A stretch of 64,000 bases of DNA, taken from contig NZ_MNLH01000002.1 of the NCBI RefSeq assembly GCF_002896555.1, positions 62,001-126,000 on the forward strand, given 5' to 3'. A program made the translations under genes and the position numbers. The notes beneath the pieces are model-generated. The model saw nothing but the letters and a program-made list of their open reading frames with translations. It ran no database searches and was not told the DNA's origin. This document shows positions 10,023 through 18,322 of the stretch, in pieces; within the stretch, counting starts at the first letter, position 1; the number at the start of each line of letters is the position of its first letter. This DNA is from Gardnerella coleohominis. GTDB lineage: Bacteria; Actinomycetota; Actinomycetes; Actinomycetales; Bifidobacteriaceae.

Positions 10023-10794
10023 ATCTGTTAGACCGCCTATTCGACTTTCTAGCATAAAGCCACGCTATTTTGCGTTCGTTTGGATAACTAAGAATATTAT
10101 TAAGCTCGGAAAAATCAACCCAACGAGCTTCTTCAGCTTCATGATCCGGATCGCCAAGTACAGATATTTCCCCACTTAAATATCGCAAAGCAAAATGATG
10201 CACTAATTTATGTACTCTCTGACTTGTGCCAGTAAACCAATAATCAATAGTGGCTATTGAATCAACAATCTCGCCTAATATACCTGTTTCTTCGCGTATT
10301 TCACGAACAGCTGTTTGTTGAGGTGTTTCGCCCTTCTCTATATGACCTTTTGGAAGACACCATTCTAGGTGTCCGCTTCTGGAATGTCGTGCAATAATCG
10401 CGACACGCCCGAGTGAGTCAAAAACAAGACCTCCGGCTGAATATTCTCTCACAATTGGTAATTCTTGTGAGTCTAAAGAAGCAAAAGTTTTTGGTATTTC
10501 CGAGCTTCTTCTTTGAGGCATCAATGCTGGAGAAGGAGTGAAAGAAATTTCTTCACGCAGCAAAGATTCTTCAACTCGAATCACATTTTCTTCTATGTCT
10601 TCACCTGCTGAAAATACTGGTATATCAATGAAAATAGACGAGTCTTCATCTATAATTTTCTGCTGTTGCAAGTATAGCGATTTCGCTACATCCAGAGGTG
10701 TTACAGACTGTTTTTTAGGTTTTTGAGCATGGTTACCCGCGCTCTTGGCGAGCATGCGTTTCAAATCTGCGGGAGTAACCATACTCTCAACCAT
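10006..10794 (-). CDS. Nudix hydrolase (MutT4-like)
   Basis: Nudix pyrophosphohydrolase. The complete signature is present (G-x5-E-x7-REIREETG, read as GHIEKGETPQQTAVREIREE), placed after YSAGGLVFDSLGRVAIIARHSR. The first ~110 residues are a poorly conserved acidic extension. The gene is divergent from pcnB, as mutT4 (Rv3908) and pcnA are in mycobacteria. The frame stays open to 10905, but bases beyond about 10871 are opposite conserved pcnB coding sequence. The start is therefore placed at 10794 (MVESMVTPADLK), which leaves 76 bp for divergent promoters. Other in-frame ATGs (10782, 10758) are possible. The substrate cannot be told from sequence. Confidence 0.85.
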   Translation of the reverse strand: MVESMVTPADLKRMLAKSAGNHAQKPKKQSVTPLDVAKSLYLQQQKIIDEDSSIFIDIPVFSAGEDIEENVIRVEESLLREEISFTPSPALMPQRRSSEIPKTFASLDSQELPIVREYSAGGLVFDSLGRVAIIARHSRSGHLEWCLPKGHIEKGETPQQTAVREIREETGILGEIVDSIATIDYWFTGTSQRVHKLVHHFALRYLSGEISVLGDPDHEAEEARWVDFSELNNILSYPNERKIAWLYARKSNRRSNRYENCE

Positions 10795-10870
10795 ACTCAA
10801 TCCGCTGTGCATTGGGGTAACGGTATGCTGGAATGTAGTTTGTTTGAATGCTGAAAGGGTGTCGCTAAGC

Positions 10871-12301
10871 GTGTCTGGAAACTTTGAAGTTTGGCCTGAA
10901 GCCATAGAATTAGGACGTTTATTTGCCGAACATAATTATGAGCTTGCATTAGTAGGTGGGCCTGTCAGAGACATGCTTCTTCACAGAGTGTCGCATGATC
11001 TTGATTTTTGTACTTCTGCTAAACCAGAGGAATTTGAGCCTATTCTCAGATCTTGGGGTCACGATGGCTTTTGGGATATGGGGCGAAAATTTGGCACTTT
11101 AGGTGCTGTTAGACGACGTAAAGATGGTACAGAAGTAAAAGTAGAAATTACAACATATCGTTCAGATGTTTACGATGAGGATTCACGTAAACCAGAAGTT
11201 CACTATGGAGATACTTTAGAAGGGGATCTTTCTAGGCGAGATTTTACTGTTAACGCAATGGCTTTGCGTGTGCCAGATATGGAATTTATAGATCCATTTG
11301 GTGGAGCAAATGATTTAGCTAAAGGTGTATTAAGAACTCCTGTAGACCCTCGTCAATCGTTTGACGACGATCCACTAAGAATGATGCGTGCTGTAAGATT
11401 CGTCGCTCAACTCGGTTTTACGATTGAAGCTAGTACCGCTGAAGCCATTCTTGAAATGGGTAGCCGATTAAATATTGTTTCAGCCGAACGTATTCGCGAT
11501 GAGTTAACTAAAATGCTACTATCGGATCGTCCTCGTAAAGGCATAGAAGCTTTTGTTGATTCAGGTCTTGCAGAATATGTTTTGCCAGAAATTCCAGCTT
11601 TGCGTTTAGAAATAGACGAACATCATAGGCATAAAGATGTTTTCGAACATACGATGATGGTTCTCGAACGCGCTATTGCATTGGAAACTGATGAAGATGG
11701 AGCTGTTCCTCGACCAGATTTAACACTACGCTTAGCAGCGCTTATGCACGATATCGGCAAGCCGCGTACACGCAAGTTTGAAGACGGAGGGAAAGTAAGC
11801 TTCCACCATCATGATGTAGTCGGCGCAAAAATGACAGCCAAGCGTTTGAAAGCCTTGCATTGCGATCATCATCTTATTGAAGATGTAAGCGAGCTAGTGA
11901 ATCTTCATTTGCGATTCCACGGTTATGTTGATGAGCCTTGGACTGATTCTGCCGTAAGAAGATACGTTAAAGATTCCGGCCATTTATATGAACGATTAAA
12001 TCGTTTAACTAGAGCGGATGCTACTACTCAGAATCGTCGTAAGTCTTTGATGTTTGAGCATGCCATGGATGAGATGGAAGATCGCGTGCGACAACTAAAA
12101 GCTCAAGAAGATTTAAACTCTATTCGTCCAGATTTAGATGGCAATGAAATCATGACTTTGCTTAACGTAAATCCGGGGCCTGTGGTTGGATCCGCTTATA
12201 AGCATATGCTTAATTACCGTTTAGATAATGGTCCTGTTGAACATGATGTTGCTGTTCAAGAATTGTTACGATGGTACAACGACGAGTATTTAGGTAAGTA
12301 G
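10871..12301 (+). CDS. pcnB: CCA tRNA nucleotidyltransferase
   Basis: Adds or repairs the 3' CCA end of tRNAs; class II nucleotidyltransferase. Visible are LALVGGPVRDMLL, the catalytic DLDF acidic pair, the RRDFTVNAM motif, the tRNA-binding region, and a C-terminal HD domain (LAALMHDIGKPRT). Neither tRNA in this window encodes CCA, so the activity is needed. The start is placed at GTG 10871 (VSGNFEVWPEAIELG), preceded by GAAAGGG at a workable distance. The frame is open upstream to an ATG at 10745, which would overlap the divergent Nudix gene heavily. Length of about 476 residues fits the actinobacterial family. Confidence 0.92.
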   Translation: MSGNFEVWPEAIELGRLFAEHNYELALVGGPVRDMLLHRVSHDLDFCTSAKPEEFEPILRSWGHDGFWDMGRKFGTLGAVRRRKDGTEVKVEITTYRSDVYDEDSRKPEVHYGDTLEGDLSRRDFTVNAMALRVPDMEFIDPFGGANDLAKGVLRTPVDPRQSFDDDPLRMMRAVRFVAQLGFTIEASTAEAILEMGSRLNIVSAERIRDELTKMLLSDRPRKGIEAFVDSGLAEYVLPEIPALRLEIDEHHRHKDVFEHTMMVLERAIALETDEDGAVPRPDLTLRLAALMHDIGKPRTRKFEDGGKVSFHHHDVVGAKMTAKRLKALHCDHHLIEDVSELVNLHLRFHGYVDEPWTDSAVRRYVKDSGHLYERLNRLTRADATTQNRRKSLMFEHAMDEMEDRVRQLKAQEDLNSIRPDLDGNEIMTLLNVNPGPVVGSAYKHMLNYRLDNGPVEHDVAVQELLRWYNDEYLGK

Positions 12302-12363
12302 TTATCGCGACGACCTGCTCGAGCGCCTATAGCTGCATAGTGCGCTTTCAACGCAAGCGAGGC

Positions 12364-12477
12364 ATGACTCTGGCGGTGAGGAATAAGGATTACTTGTCTC
12401 GCAGACGTTACGCTCTCGTACAGTACATGGTTTTTATGCTTGTGCTACTAGTGTTTGGATTCTTAGTTAAGTTTTGA
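12364..12477 (+). CDS. Possible 37-residue basic single-span membrane peptide
   Basis: An ATG-TGA frame encodes a short protein with a basic N-terminal half (VRNKDYLSRRRYA) followed by one hydrophobic stretch (MVFMLVLLVFGFLV). It lies between pcnB and the composite repeat, with its 5' part inside one arm of an imperfect 21-bp inverted repeat. A GAGG lies only a few bases before the ATG, which is too close for a good ribosome-binding site. I recognise no family, so this is low confidence. Confidence 0.2.
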   Translation: MTLAVRNKDYLSRRRYALVQYMVFMLVLLVFGFLVKF

Positions 12478-12562
12478 TTCCCAATAGGATTGGATTATGT
12501 GGGAATTTATTTAGAATCGCTCCACTCTTATATTGCTCGACCAAGCAATCCTTATCCCTCAC
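12377..12562. repeat. 21-bp imperfect inverted repeat pair
   Basis: Arms at 12377-12397 and 12542-12562 are reverse complements with 19 of 21 matches (GTGAGGAATAAGGATT against AATCCTTATCCCTCAC). The 144-bp interior contains the possible short membrane peptide frame. It may be the edges of a decayed mobile unit or a long-range RNA stem. Confidence 0.5.
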
Positions 12563-12603
12563 TAGTATCTGGCGAATCGAAGGGGCTTAAAGCGCGCATG
12601 TCG

Positions 12604-12929
12604 TAGGCAGAGATTTAAGATTTTTCGCCCAGAGCGAAATGTATCGCTCGCGCGTTACAGCGCGCTCACGTCTTCGCTTGCGTTGAAAGTCCACTGGACT
12701 TTCAACTTTGAGCAAGCTCACTCATCGAAGTGCATTCGCGCGCTACGCTTTAAGCGCTCATGCAAGTCGATTCGCAGCACGAAGTGGTGATTCATTGAGC
12801 GAAGAAGAAAAATCGAAAAATCTCGGTGATTAACCGAAGATTAAAAGACCAAACATGCCAAGAGCTGTCGAAGTTTCTCTTAGAGCAATGTAAAAATCTT
12901 GCGATGAGAGAAACTCCGAGAGCTCAGCA
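12604..12929. repeat. Composite palindromic repeat, copy 2
   Basis: This is the second copy of the element at 970-1225. The left end (TAGGCAGAGATTT..GATTTTTCG) and right core (12805-12929) match copy 1; the core has 120 of 125 identical bases and no gaps. The interior between the stem arms is longer. It holds a perfect 11-bp palindrome (GTTGAAAGTCC, loop ACT, GGACTTTCAAC, about 12684-12708) plus the GCGCGCTACGCTTTAAGC (12738-12755) and GTCGATTCGCAGCA (12766-12779) modules, which lie outside the stem in copy 1. Together with the preceding inverted repeat it fills the gene-free stretch 12302-12995. Confidence 0.8.
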
Positions 12930-12995
12930 CCATTTGTTAGGAAAATCTTATAAAATAGGTAAGTCTACGCGCATGCTTATGCGCTTATGTAGTGT

Positions 12996-13631
12996 TTATC
13001 TATCTTTATTGTCGACTTTGTGTTTTGCGGCTTTAGGCAAATTTGTAATTGAATCTGCATCCTTGCAATTAGAGATAGGCACTATTTCTGCGCCAGCTGG
13101 AGGAACATCCGCCTTTGGTCGCAAATTCCTAAAATCTGATCCAAGTACAACGTCAACAAGGTCATCTTCGCGATCATCCATGCGCAAAATAACATTGTTA
13201 AAATTACTGCTCAACGTATAAGCGTCATTTACAGCTTTTTTCCCAAAGTAGATTGTTGTTCGCTTTACGCCTTGAGTATTGTTATTGCCGATTTCAATCA
13301 AATTAAAACCGCGAAGTCGTAAAGCCTCACCGACAGCGCTTGCAAAGCCTCTGAACTTAGTGCCATTTAGCACGCGAATTCGCACTATACGCGAATCTAG
13401 ATAAGAAATCTTATCCCCATTCTTACTTCTCACTGGGCATGGGGCAATGAAGCCATAATTTTGATTATCGTTTTTAGCTTTTGGAGCGTTTAATCCAAAA
13501 ATATGAAACTGAATCAGAAAAGATATGAATGTAGCTACAATTAGAACAATTCCAACAGTAAACATTACGGATTTAGTCTTCTGATACATGAACTCTTTGC
13601 GAGCAATGCGCTCATCGTAATTTTGCGCCAT
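12996..13631 (-). CDS. LytR C-terminal domain (LytR_C) membrane protein
   Basis: 211-residue membrane-anchored protein. One transmembrane segment is near residues 20-42 (TVGIVLIVATFISFLIQF). A LytR_C domain covers about 85-180, with the typical start VRIRVLNGTKFRGFASAVGEAL followed by RGFNLIEIGN and an Asp-rich end (MDDREDDLVDVVLGSDF). LytR_C domains accompany LCP wall-polymer ligases, but no LCP catalytic domain is present here. Start chosen at ATG 13631, which has GGAG four bases upstream. It stands alone as a single-gene unit. Exact function is unknown. Confidence 0.82.
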   Translation of the reverse strand: MAQNYDERIARKEFMYQKTKSVMFTVGIVLIVATFISFLIQFHIFGLNAPKAKNDNQNYGFIAPCPVRSKNGDKISYLDSRIVRIRVLNGTKFRGFASAVGEALRLRGFNLIEIGNNNTQGVKRTTIYFGKKAVNDAYTLSSNFNNVILRMDDREDDLVDVVLGSDFRNLRPKADVPPAGAEIVPISNCKDADSITNLPKAAKHKVDNKDR

Positions 13632-13802
13632 GATACTCCAAATCTATCCGTATAAATGTTTCTGCTATATCTAATATATTCAATGCTCGTGTATTGCTCA
13701 TATTGGCTTATATATTCCGTTATTGAATTTCAACAGTTGCGAAATACTTTTAAGTTATTTAAGTCATGAGCAAAACACATCACTTTACCCGCATTTTACT
13801 TA

Positions 13803-14699
13803 CTATGCATGACCTAGAGCTACTTGAGTATAACTTGCTGCTTTTGCAAGAGCAAAAAATTCGTCGCACGTAAGTGTTTCCCCTCGCCGAGTCGGATCTA
13901 TTTTCGCAATTTCATAAGCAGATTGAGGCACGCGATTTTTTAGAGCGGCATTTAGAGTCTTCCTACGCTGCTGGAATGCTGCGTCTACAAGTGCAAAAAC
14001 GTTTTTTCTTTCGTCTTCGCTCCCCTTATTATCGCAGTATCGAGTGAATGACACTAAAGCAGAGTCAACATTCGGTGCAGGCCAGAATACGTTTCGTCCT
14101 ATAACGCCAGCTTTTTCTGCATTACCGTACCAAGCGAGTTTTACGCTTGGGGTTCCATAAACTTTGTTTCCAGGTTGCGCGCATAATCTGTCTGCAACTT
14201 CCTTTTGAACCATTACTACGAAATGCTTCAAGTTATTAAACTTTTCCAATAAAGTCAAAATAATCGGTGTTGCAACGTTATATGGGAGATTAGCTACGAG
14301 AGTAACAGTTTCAGCGTTAGCAATGGCAGGCAAATCTTGTGGCGTTACTTCAAGAGCATCTTTTAATAGCACAGTAAATCTATTAGTTGCCTGAGGCATA
14401 AATTCTGCAACTGTATTAGGTAATCTTTTTGCTAAAGGTGGGTCGATTTCTACGGCTGTAAGATTTGCTCCAGTTTGCAAAATAGCCAGTGAAAGGGAGC
14501 CTAAACCAGGTCCAACTTCAAGAACTGTGTCTTTTTCGGTAATGCCTGAAATATGGACGATTTTTCTTACAGTACCAGGGTCGATAACGAAGTTTTGTCC
14601 AAATTTTTTAGTTGGAGTAATACCCTCTTCAGCTGCGATTCTTCTTATATCAGCTGCTCCGAGTAGTTGTCCTTCGTTCGCATCGTTGAATTGTGTCAA
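13803..14699 (-). CDS. rsmA: 16S rRNA dimethyladenosine transferase RsmA/KsgA
   Basis: Dimethylates two adjacent adenosines in the 3' hairpin of 16S rRNA during 30S maturation. The 298-residue protein shows KKFGQNFVIDPG, the SAM-binding VGPGLGSLSLA, the catalytic NLPY (ANLPYNVATPI), and the C-terminal QQRRKTLNAAL motif. The start is a TTG at 14699 with GGACGG eight bases upstream, and no in-frame ATG precedes the conserved domain. It lies directly downstream of rpfB, the usual actinobacterial rpfB-ksgA pair, separated here by about 155 bp. Confidence 0.94.
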   Translation of the reverse strand: MTQFNDANEGQLLGAADIRRIAAEEGITPTKKFGQNFVIDPGTVRKIVHISGITEKDTVLEVGPGLGSLSLAILQTGANLTAVEIDPPLAKRLPNTVAEFMPQATNRFTVLLKDALEVTPQDLPAIANAETVTLVANLPYNVATPIILTLLEKFNNLKHFVVMVQKEVADRLCAQPGNKVYGTPSVKLAWYGNAEKAGVIGRNVFWPAPNVDSALVSFTRYCDNKGSEDERKNVFALVDAAFQQRRKTLNAALKNRVPQSAYEIAKIDPTRRGETLTCDEFFALAKAASYTQVALGHA

Positions 14700-14854
14700 T
14701 TTAATACCGTCCAGTTAATGTAATCAAATTAATGTCGTCCAATTTATATTTAAAAACTATTAGATTTTTTATTTTGCTTTTGTTTTGCTTTCTAACTTTG
14801 TTTTTTGACTCTGCTAGTTTTAGCGTTAATTTTGCTTTTAATTTATTGGGCTAT

Positions 14855-16426
14855 TTAGTACCAGCCAATCTTACGCGAATGTTCAACAGCTGCACTAGGG
14901 CTTCCGTATCTATTTAGTATGTAATTTAGTCCCCAATTGATTTGTACAGAAGCATCATTTCGCCAGTTAGGGCCGCCTCCGCGCGATACGTCACCGAGTT
15001 TGTCAGCAGGATAAGCTTGCGGTATTCCGTATGCGCCAGAGCTCTTGTTTTCAGCATCCCATCTCCAGTGCGATTCGCGATTCCATAACCAAACTAAAGC
15101 TTCCCAATCTTTTCCAGTCCAACCTAATTGTGCGCAAGCTGCCTTTGCATAGAGTTTAGCTTGTTCAGGAGTTGCATGAATCATGCTATTGCTATTTTCT
15201 GGCGCTGGAGCTGGTGCAGGAGCGTTTGAAGCAGGTCCATTTGCTGTATTATCTGCAGGCTTTTGAGTTTGCGTATTTTGTGAATCATTCTTCTGCCCAT
15301 CGCTCTGGCCTTTATCTTTGGATTGGCCATTGGATTGGCCTTTGGATTGACCATCGCTCTGGCCTTTAGCAGAGTTTTCAGAGGATGTGTTAGAAGAATT
15401 ATTATTGGAATTATTTGAAGGATTTTGTTTGTTAGTATTTGTTTTTGGCTTATTTTCGGACGTCTTTTCTTTTAGGCTTTCAGAATTATTTTTATTATTC
15501 TTTTTAGGCTTACTCTGATTATTTTGTTTAGGATTTTTTGTTGTAGTTTTATTTGTATTAGCATGATTAGTTTGTGCTTTTCCGCCCACTAATACTACAG
15601 AATCTATAACAGGTTTAATAACTTTTTGAGAAGCAAGAGTAGCTGATTCTGCTTTGCCATCAACGTATGTGACGTTATAGACGTCTTCTCTCTGCCCATT
15701 TACGCCAGCTGTTTGTACAATACGAGTTCCTATAGGAAGATTTGTATCTGTGATAGTTTGCGTATCAAATGGTATTGTTACCGTGCGTTTTTCTTGTCCG
15801 TGAGTTACTCGCAATATACGCAATATTGTTTTATTATTTTCGTTTTCTACAGTAACTCGATCTTCTCCGCCTAAAACAATTCCTAAGGAATCGAGTATAG
15901 AGCTAACTGGAAGTTTGCCGTTAGGTGCAACTCTTGTTTTCCCATCGCAAACTACAGTTACTGGACCTTCTTTATTTACTGATAAACCTCCTGAAAGCTT
16001 GTCGTAAATATTTTGAAGATTAACTGTTATTTTTTCAGCATTTTTTTCGTTTGCTCTAAAGAATCCAATAAGCTGCTCTATGCTTGTAGCAACAGTCCAG
16101 AACTGTATTGTTACTCCGTCAACAGTAACAGTAGTTTGATAAGAGCTTCTCACAGTAACAGTGCTGTGATCTGTGAGTATTCCTCCGGAAGATGTGATTA
16201 CTTGGTCGTGGGTTTTTACGTGTATATTTTGTTCTTCAAGAAGACGCTGTGTGCTCATTGCATAAGTCGTTACTATTTTCGACTTTCCATTTACAGTAAG
16301 CGCAACTGCTTTTCGAGAAGAAAAAACGAAGAATCCTGTGCATATAAGAGCGATAGTTATTACGCAAGCTATAACTCGTGCTCGTCTAAACACAACAAAG
16401 CGTTTTGGGGTCCATCGACGTATCAT
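14855..16426 (-). CDS. rpfB: RpfB-like resuscitation-promoting factor / lytic transglycosylase
   Basis: 523-residue exported peptidoglycan-cleaving protein. An N-terminal membrane anchor (RVIACVITIALICTGFFVF) is followed by a DUF348 region (about 40-140). A G5-type domain (about 205-290) comes next, then a long Lys/Asn/Ser/Gln-rich linker with GQS-repeat character (about 300-410). The C-terminal lysozyme-like/SLT domain (about 415-523) has its presumed catalytic Glu in WNRESHW and the AYGIPQ motif. In bifidobacteria the terminal domain is SLT-like, where classical Rpf is found in mycobacteria. Start at ATG 16426 with GAGG at good spacing. The domain order is that of RpfB, and ksgA follows as expected. 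Confidence 0.88.
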   Translation of the reverse strand: MIRRWTPKRFVVFRRARVIACVITIALICTGFFVFSSRKAVALTVNGKSKIVTTYAMSTQRLLEEQNIHVKTHDQVITSSGGILTDHSTVTVRSSYQTTVTVDGVTIQFWTVATSIEQLIGFFRANEKNAEKITVNLQNIYDKLSGGLSVNKEGPVTVVCDGKTRVAPNGKLPVSSILDSLGIVLGGEDRVTVENENNKTILRILRVTHGQEKRTVTIPFDTQTITDTNLPIGTRIVQTAGVNGQREDVYNVTYVDGKAESATLASQKVIKPVIDSVVLVGGKAQTNHANTNKTTTKNPKQNNQSKPKKNNKNNSESLKEKTSENKPKTNTNKQNPSNNSNNNSSNTSSENSAKGQSDGQSKGQSNGQSKDKGQSDGQKNDSQNTQTQKPADNTANGPASNAPAPAPAPENSNSMIHATPEQAKLYAKAACAQLGWTGKDWEALVWLWNRESHWRWDAENKSSGAYGIPQAYPADKLGDVSRGGGPNWRNDASVQINWGLNYILNRYGSPSAAVEHSRKIGWY

Positions 16427-16674
16427 GCAACCTCACTTCCCGAAATCAGAATTTAATTATAACTAACTATTAATATGAATGCGATTGAAAATAAAGGCTT
16501 TAAACAAAAATAGAGTGTTTATTTTCAAAATATAGCTAGTTTACGAAAAAATGAAGTCTGCAAATCAAAAAATAATATAAATTTGCGATATTCGAATTAA
16601 CTTAATCAACCTGAATTAACATGGGCTAATTTGAGACAACTTGAGTCAGTTGGATTTCTTCTGATATTGGGTAT

Positions 16675-16800
16675 GAAAAAGGGGCGGGAGAGAAGGGGAT
16701 TTTCCCGCCCCTGCGAGGTGGAGCAGGTTGGGGGACGCTCCACTCTCGATTCTCGGAAACCCTGAGTTGGGGGAAGGTTTCCGAGTTCTTACTCGCAAAA
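16675..16800 (-). ncRNA. 6C-type small RNA with intrinsic terminator
   Basis: On the minus strand an outer stem (TTGCGAG near 16798-16792 with CTCGCA at 16717-16712) encloses two hairpins. The first has CTCGGAAACC paired with GGTTTCCGAG (16785-16752) and loop TTCCCCCAACTCAG. The second has GTGGAGC paired with GCTCCAC (16743-16718) and loop GTCCCCCAACCT. A GC-rich terminator hairpin (16711-16681) followed by TTTTT ends it. Paired stem-loops with C-run loops are the hallmark of actinobacterial 6C RNA. The match to that family is by recognition of architecture. The flanking sequence 16427-16670 and 16800-17070 is AT-rich and otherwise empty. Confidence 0.7.
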
Positions 16801-17070
16801 AGACTACTTCTGTATTTATGCATTGTTTACGTATTTTCTATGTTAACGCGTAATTGTTGTAATTCAAGCTAGCGCAACATGTTAATAACGCATATTTGCA
16901 AAATATCGCAGTATCAAGACAGCGTATATTTTAGTTATATTTTTTGCTTATGAAAATAGGCGAATTTAAGCTAAAAATTCAGAAAATAAGTGCTAATTCT
17001 CAAAATAAAAGGGAAAAAGATTAAAACAAGCAGAAATTTTAGGATATTTTATTATTTAAGTTATTCTCGG

Positions 17071-17144
17071 AGCCTTCTGTCGGGATCGAACCGACGACCT
17101 GCCGCTTACAAGGCGGCCGCTCTGGCCATCTGAGCTAAGAAGGC
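17071..17144 (-). tRNA. tRNA-Thr (anticodon UGU)
   Basis: Complete cloverleaf on the minus strand. The acceptor is GCCTTCT/AGAAGGC, the D-arm has GCTC..GAGC, the anticodon stem is GCCGC/GCGGC with loop CTTGTAA (anticodon TGT), and the T-arm is GTCGG TTCGATC CCGAC. The CCA end is not encoded. Confidence 0.95.
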
Positions 17145-17301
17145 AAAGCGCATAAATATACGCGTTAGCAAAACATTGATTAGTGTACCAGCACCTCCTG
17201 CCAGTGGCAAGTGTGCACGTGTCATATTTAAAAAGTATTAAATCGTGACGGCTATGTTTTACTTTGCTTAATACTTATGCGCGATATTTATTTATAAATG
17301 T

Positions 17302-18177
17302 TTATAAGTCATTTGGCTTGTGAGAATCGTCAAGCTTTGGCTTTACTGTGCTTGAACCGATATCCTTCTTATTCAATCCAATAGACTTCAAAACGGCATC
17401 TATTATTTCAAGATTCTTTTTGCTTGCTGCAGGTATATCAACAAGTTTTCCGTTGATTGTGACTGTTGGGGTAGTCATAGCGCCTGCGTTTGAACCGCTA
17501 ACATTCCACAATTCCTTACGATCAGGAGTTGTGCCGTTCATGATTTTTTGCCACTTCAAGTAATGACGGTTAAATGCGACCTTCGCTACATCTTCTGGGA
17601 CGCCAGCTGCCACAGCTTGCTCAGCGAGTTTTTCATTGCTTACCGGCTTGTAATCTTCGCCTTCGCTTGGCTGGAAGTTTTCAGCGAAAATCTTGTTGAT
17701 GAATTCAACAAGATGTTGTGGGTTGCTATCGTGATCTGCAATGTAGTAAATGCCACCCATAACTCTTGAGGAATAATGATCGCTAGACAAAGTGTCGAGG
17801 AATGACATTGGATAAATTTCCAAGTTAATTTGGCCGGCTTCCATCATTGATATAAGTTCTCTATCTGCAGAGCGGTTGAAGCTTCCGCATCCTGGGCACA
17901 GGGAATCGGAATAAACGCCAATAGTAGGAACTCCACTAACAGGATTGTTATATCCGTTTTTGCTGATAGGAATACCGCCATCTTTATTCATGTTGATAGG
18001 CTTTTCCGAATCTTTAATATTTTTAGCTGCTTCGCGAGCTTGTGTTTTTGCAACCTCTTTTGGATGATTTGAATTAGAAAGAGTTGTAGAAAGAATAACT
18101 CCTACAAACATGCATAAAATCACTACTACAGTAACGATTAATGCTACTAATTGATTTTTGTTGGTTTTTGTTTCCAT
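17302..18177 (-). CDS. Membrane-anchored DsbA-like thioredoxin-fold protein
   Basis: 291-residue extracytoplasmic oxidoreductase candidate. It has an N-terminal anchor (about 9-31), then a thioredoxin fold of the DsbA_2/Thioredoxin_4 type. A CPGC active site sits at residues 94-97 (YSDSLCPGCGSFNR) and a cis-proline region is visible (AMTTPTVTINGK). The start at 18177 is supported by AAAGGA eight bases upstream; an in-frame start 20 codons earlier lacks this. Actinobacteria use such proteins to form disulfides in exported proteins. It is monocistronic, between tRNA-Thr and the kinase gene. Confidence 0.87.
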   Translation of the reverse strand: METKTNKNQLVALIVTVVVILCMFVGVILSTTLSNSNHPKEVAKTQAREAAKNIKDSEKPINMNKDGGIPISKNGYNNPVSGVPTIGVYSDSLCPGCGSFNRSADRELISMMEAGQINLEIYPMSFLDTLSSDHYSSRVMGGIYYIADHDSNPQHLVEFINKIFAENFQPSEGEDYKPVSNEKLAEQAVAAGVPEDVAKVAFNRHYLKWQKIMNGTTPDRKELWNVSGSNAGAMTTPTVTINGKLVDIPAASKKNLEIIDAVLKSIGLNKKDIGSSTVKPKLDDSHKPNDL

Positions 18178-18322
18178 ATTGCATATCCTTTCGATTTTCT
18201 TCTGCTTTTCTTTCGCTATCCCCTTTGTGCGCAACACAATTGCGAAGTATTTATTTTTTTGTAAGGAAGTGAATTATTTAGCTTGGAACATTAGTTTAAT
18301 GTACGGTATCAACGGGATTAAG

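Noticed and set aside
12826-13221. 131-residue plus-strand frame
   Set aside because: It covers the composite repeat and then runs antisense to the LytR_C gene; no conserved features.
16626-16823. 65-residue minus-strand frame
   Set aside because: It runs through the 6C-type RNA and its terminator; the structure explains the sequence.
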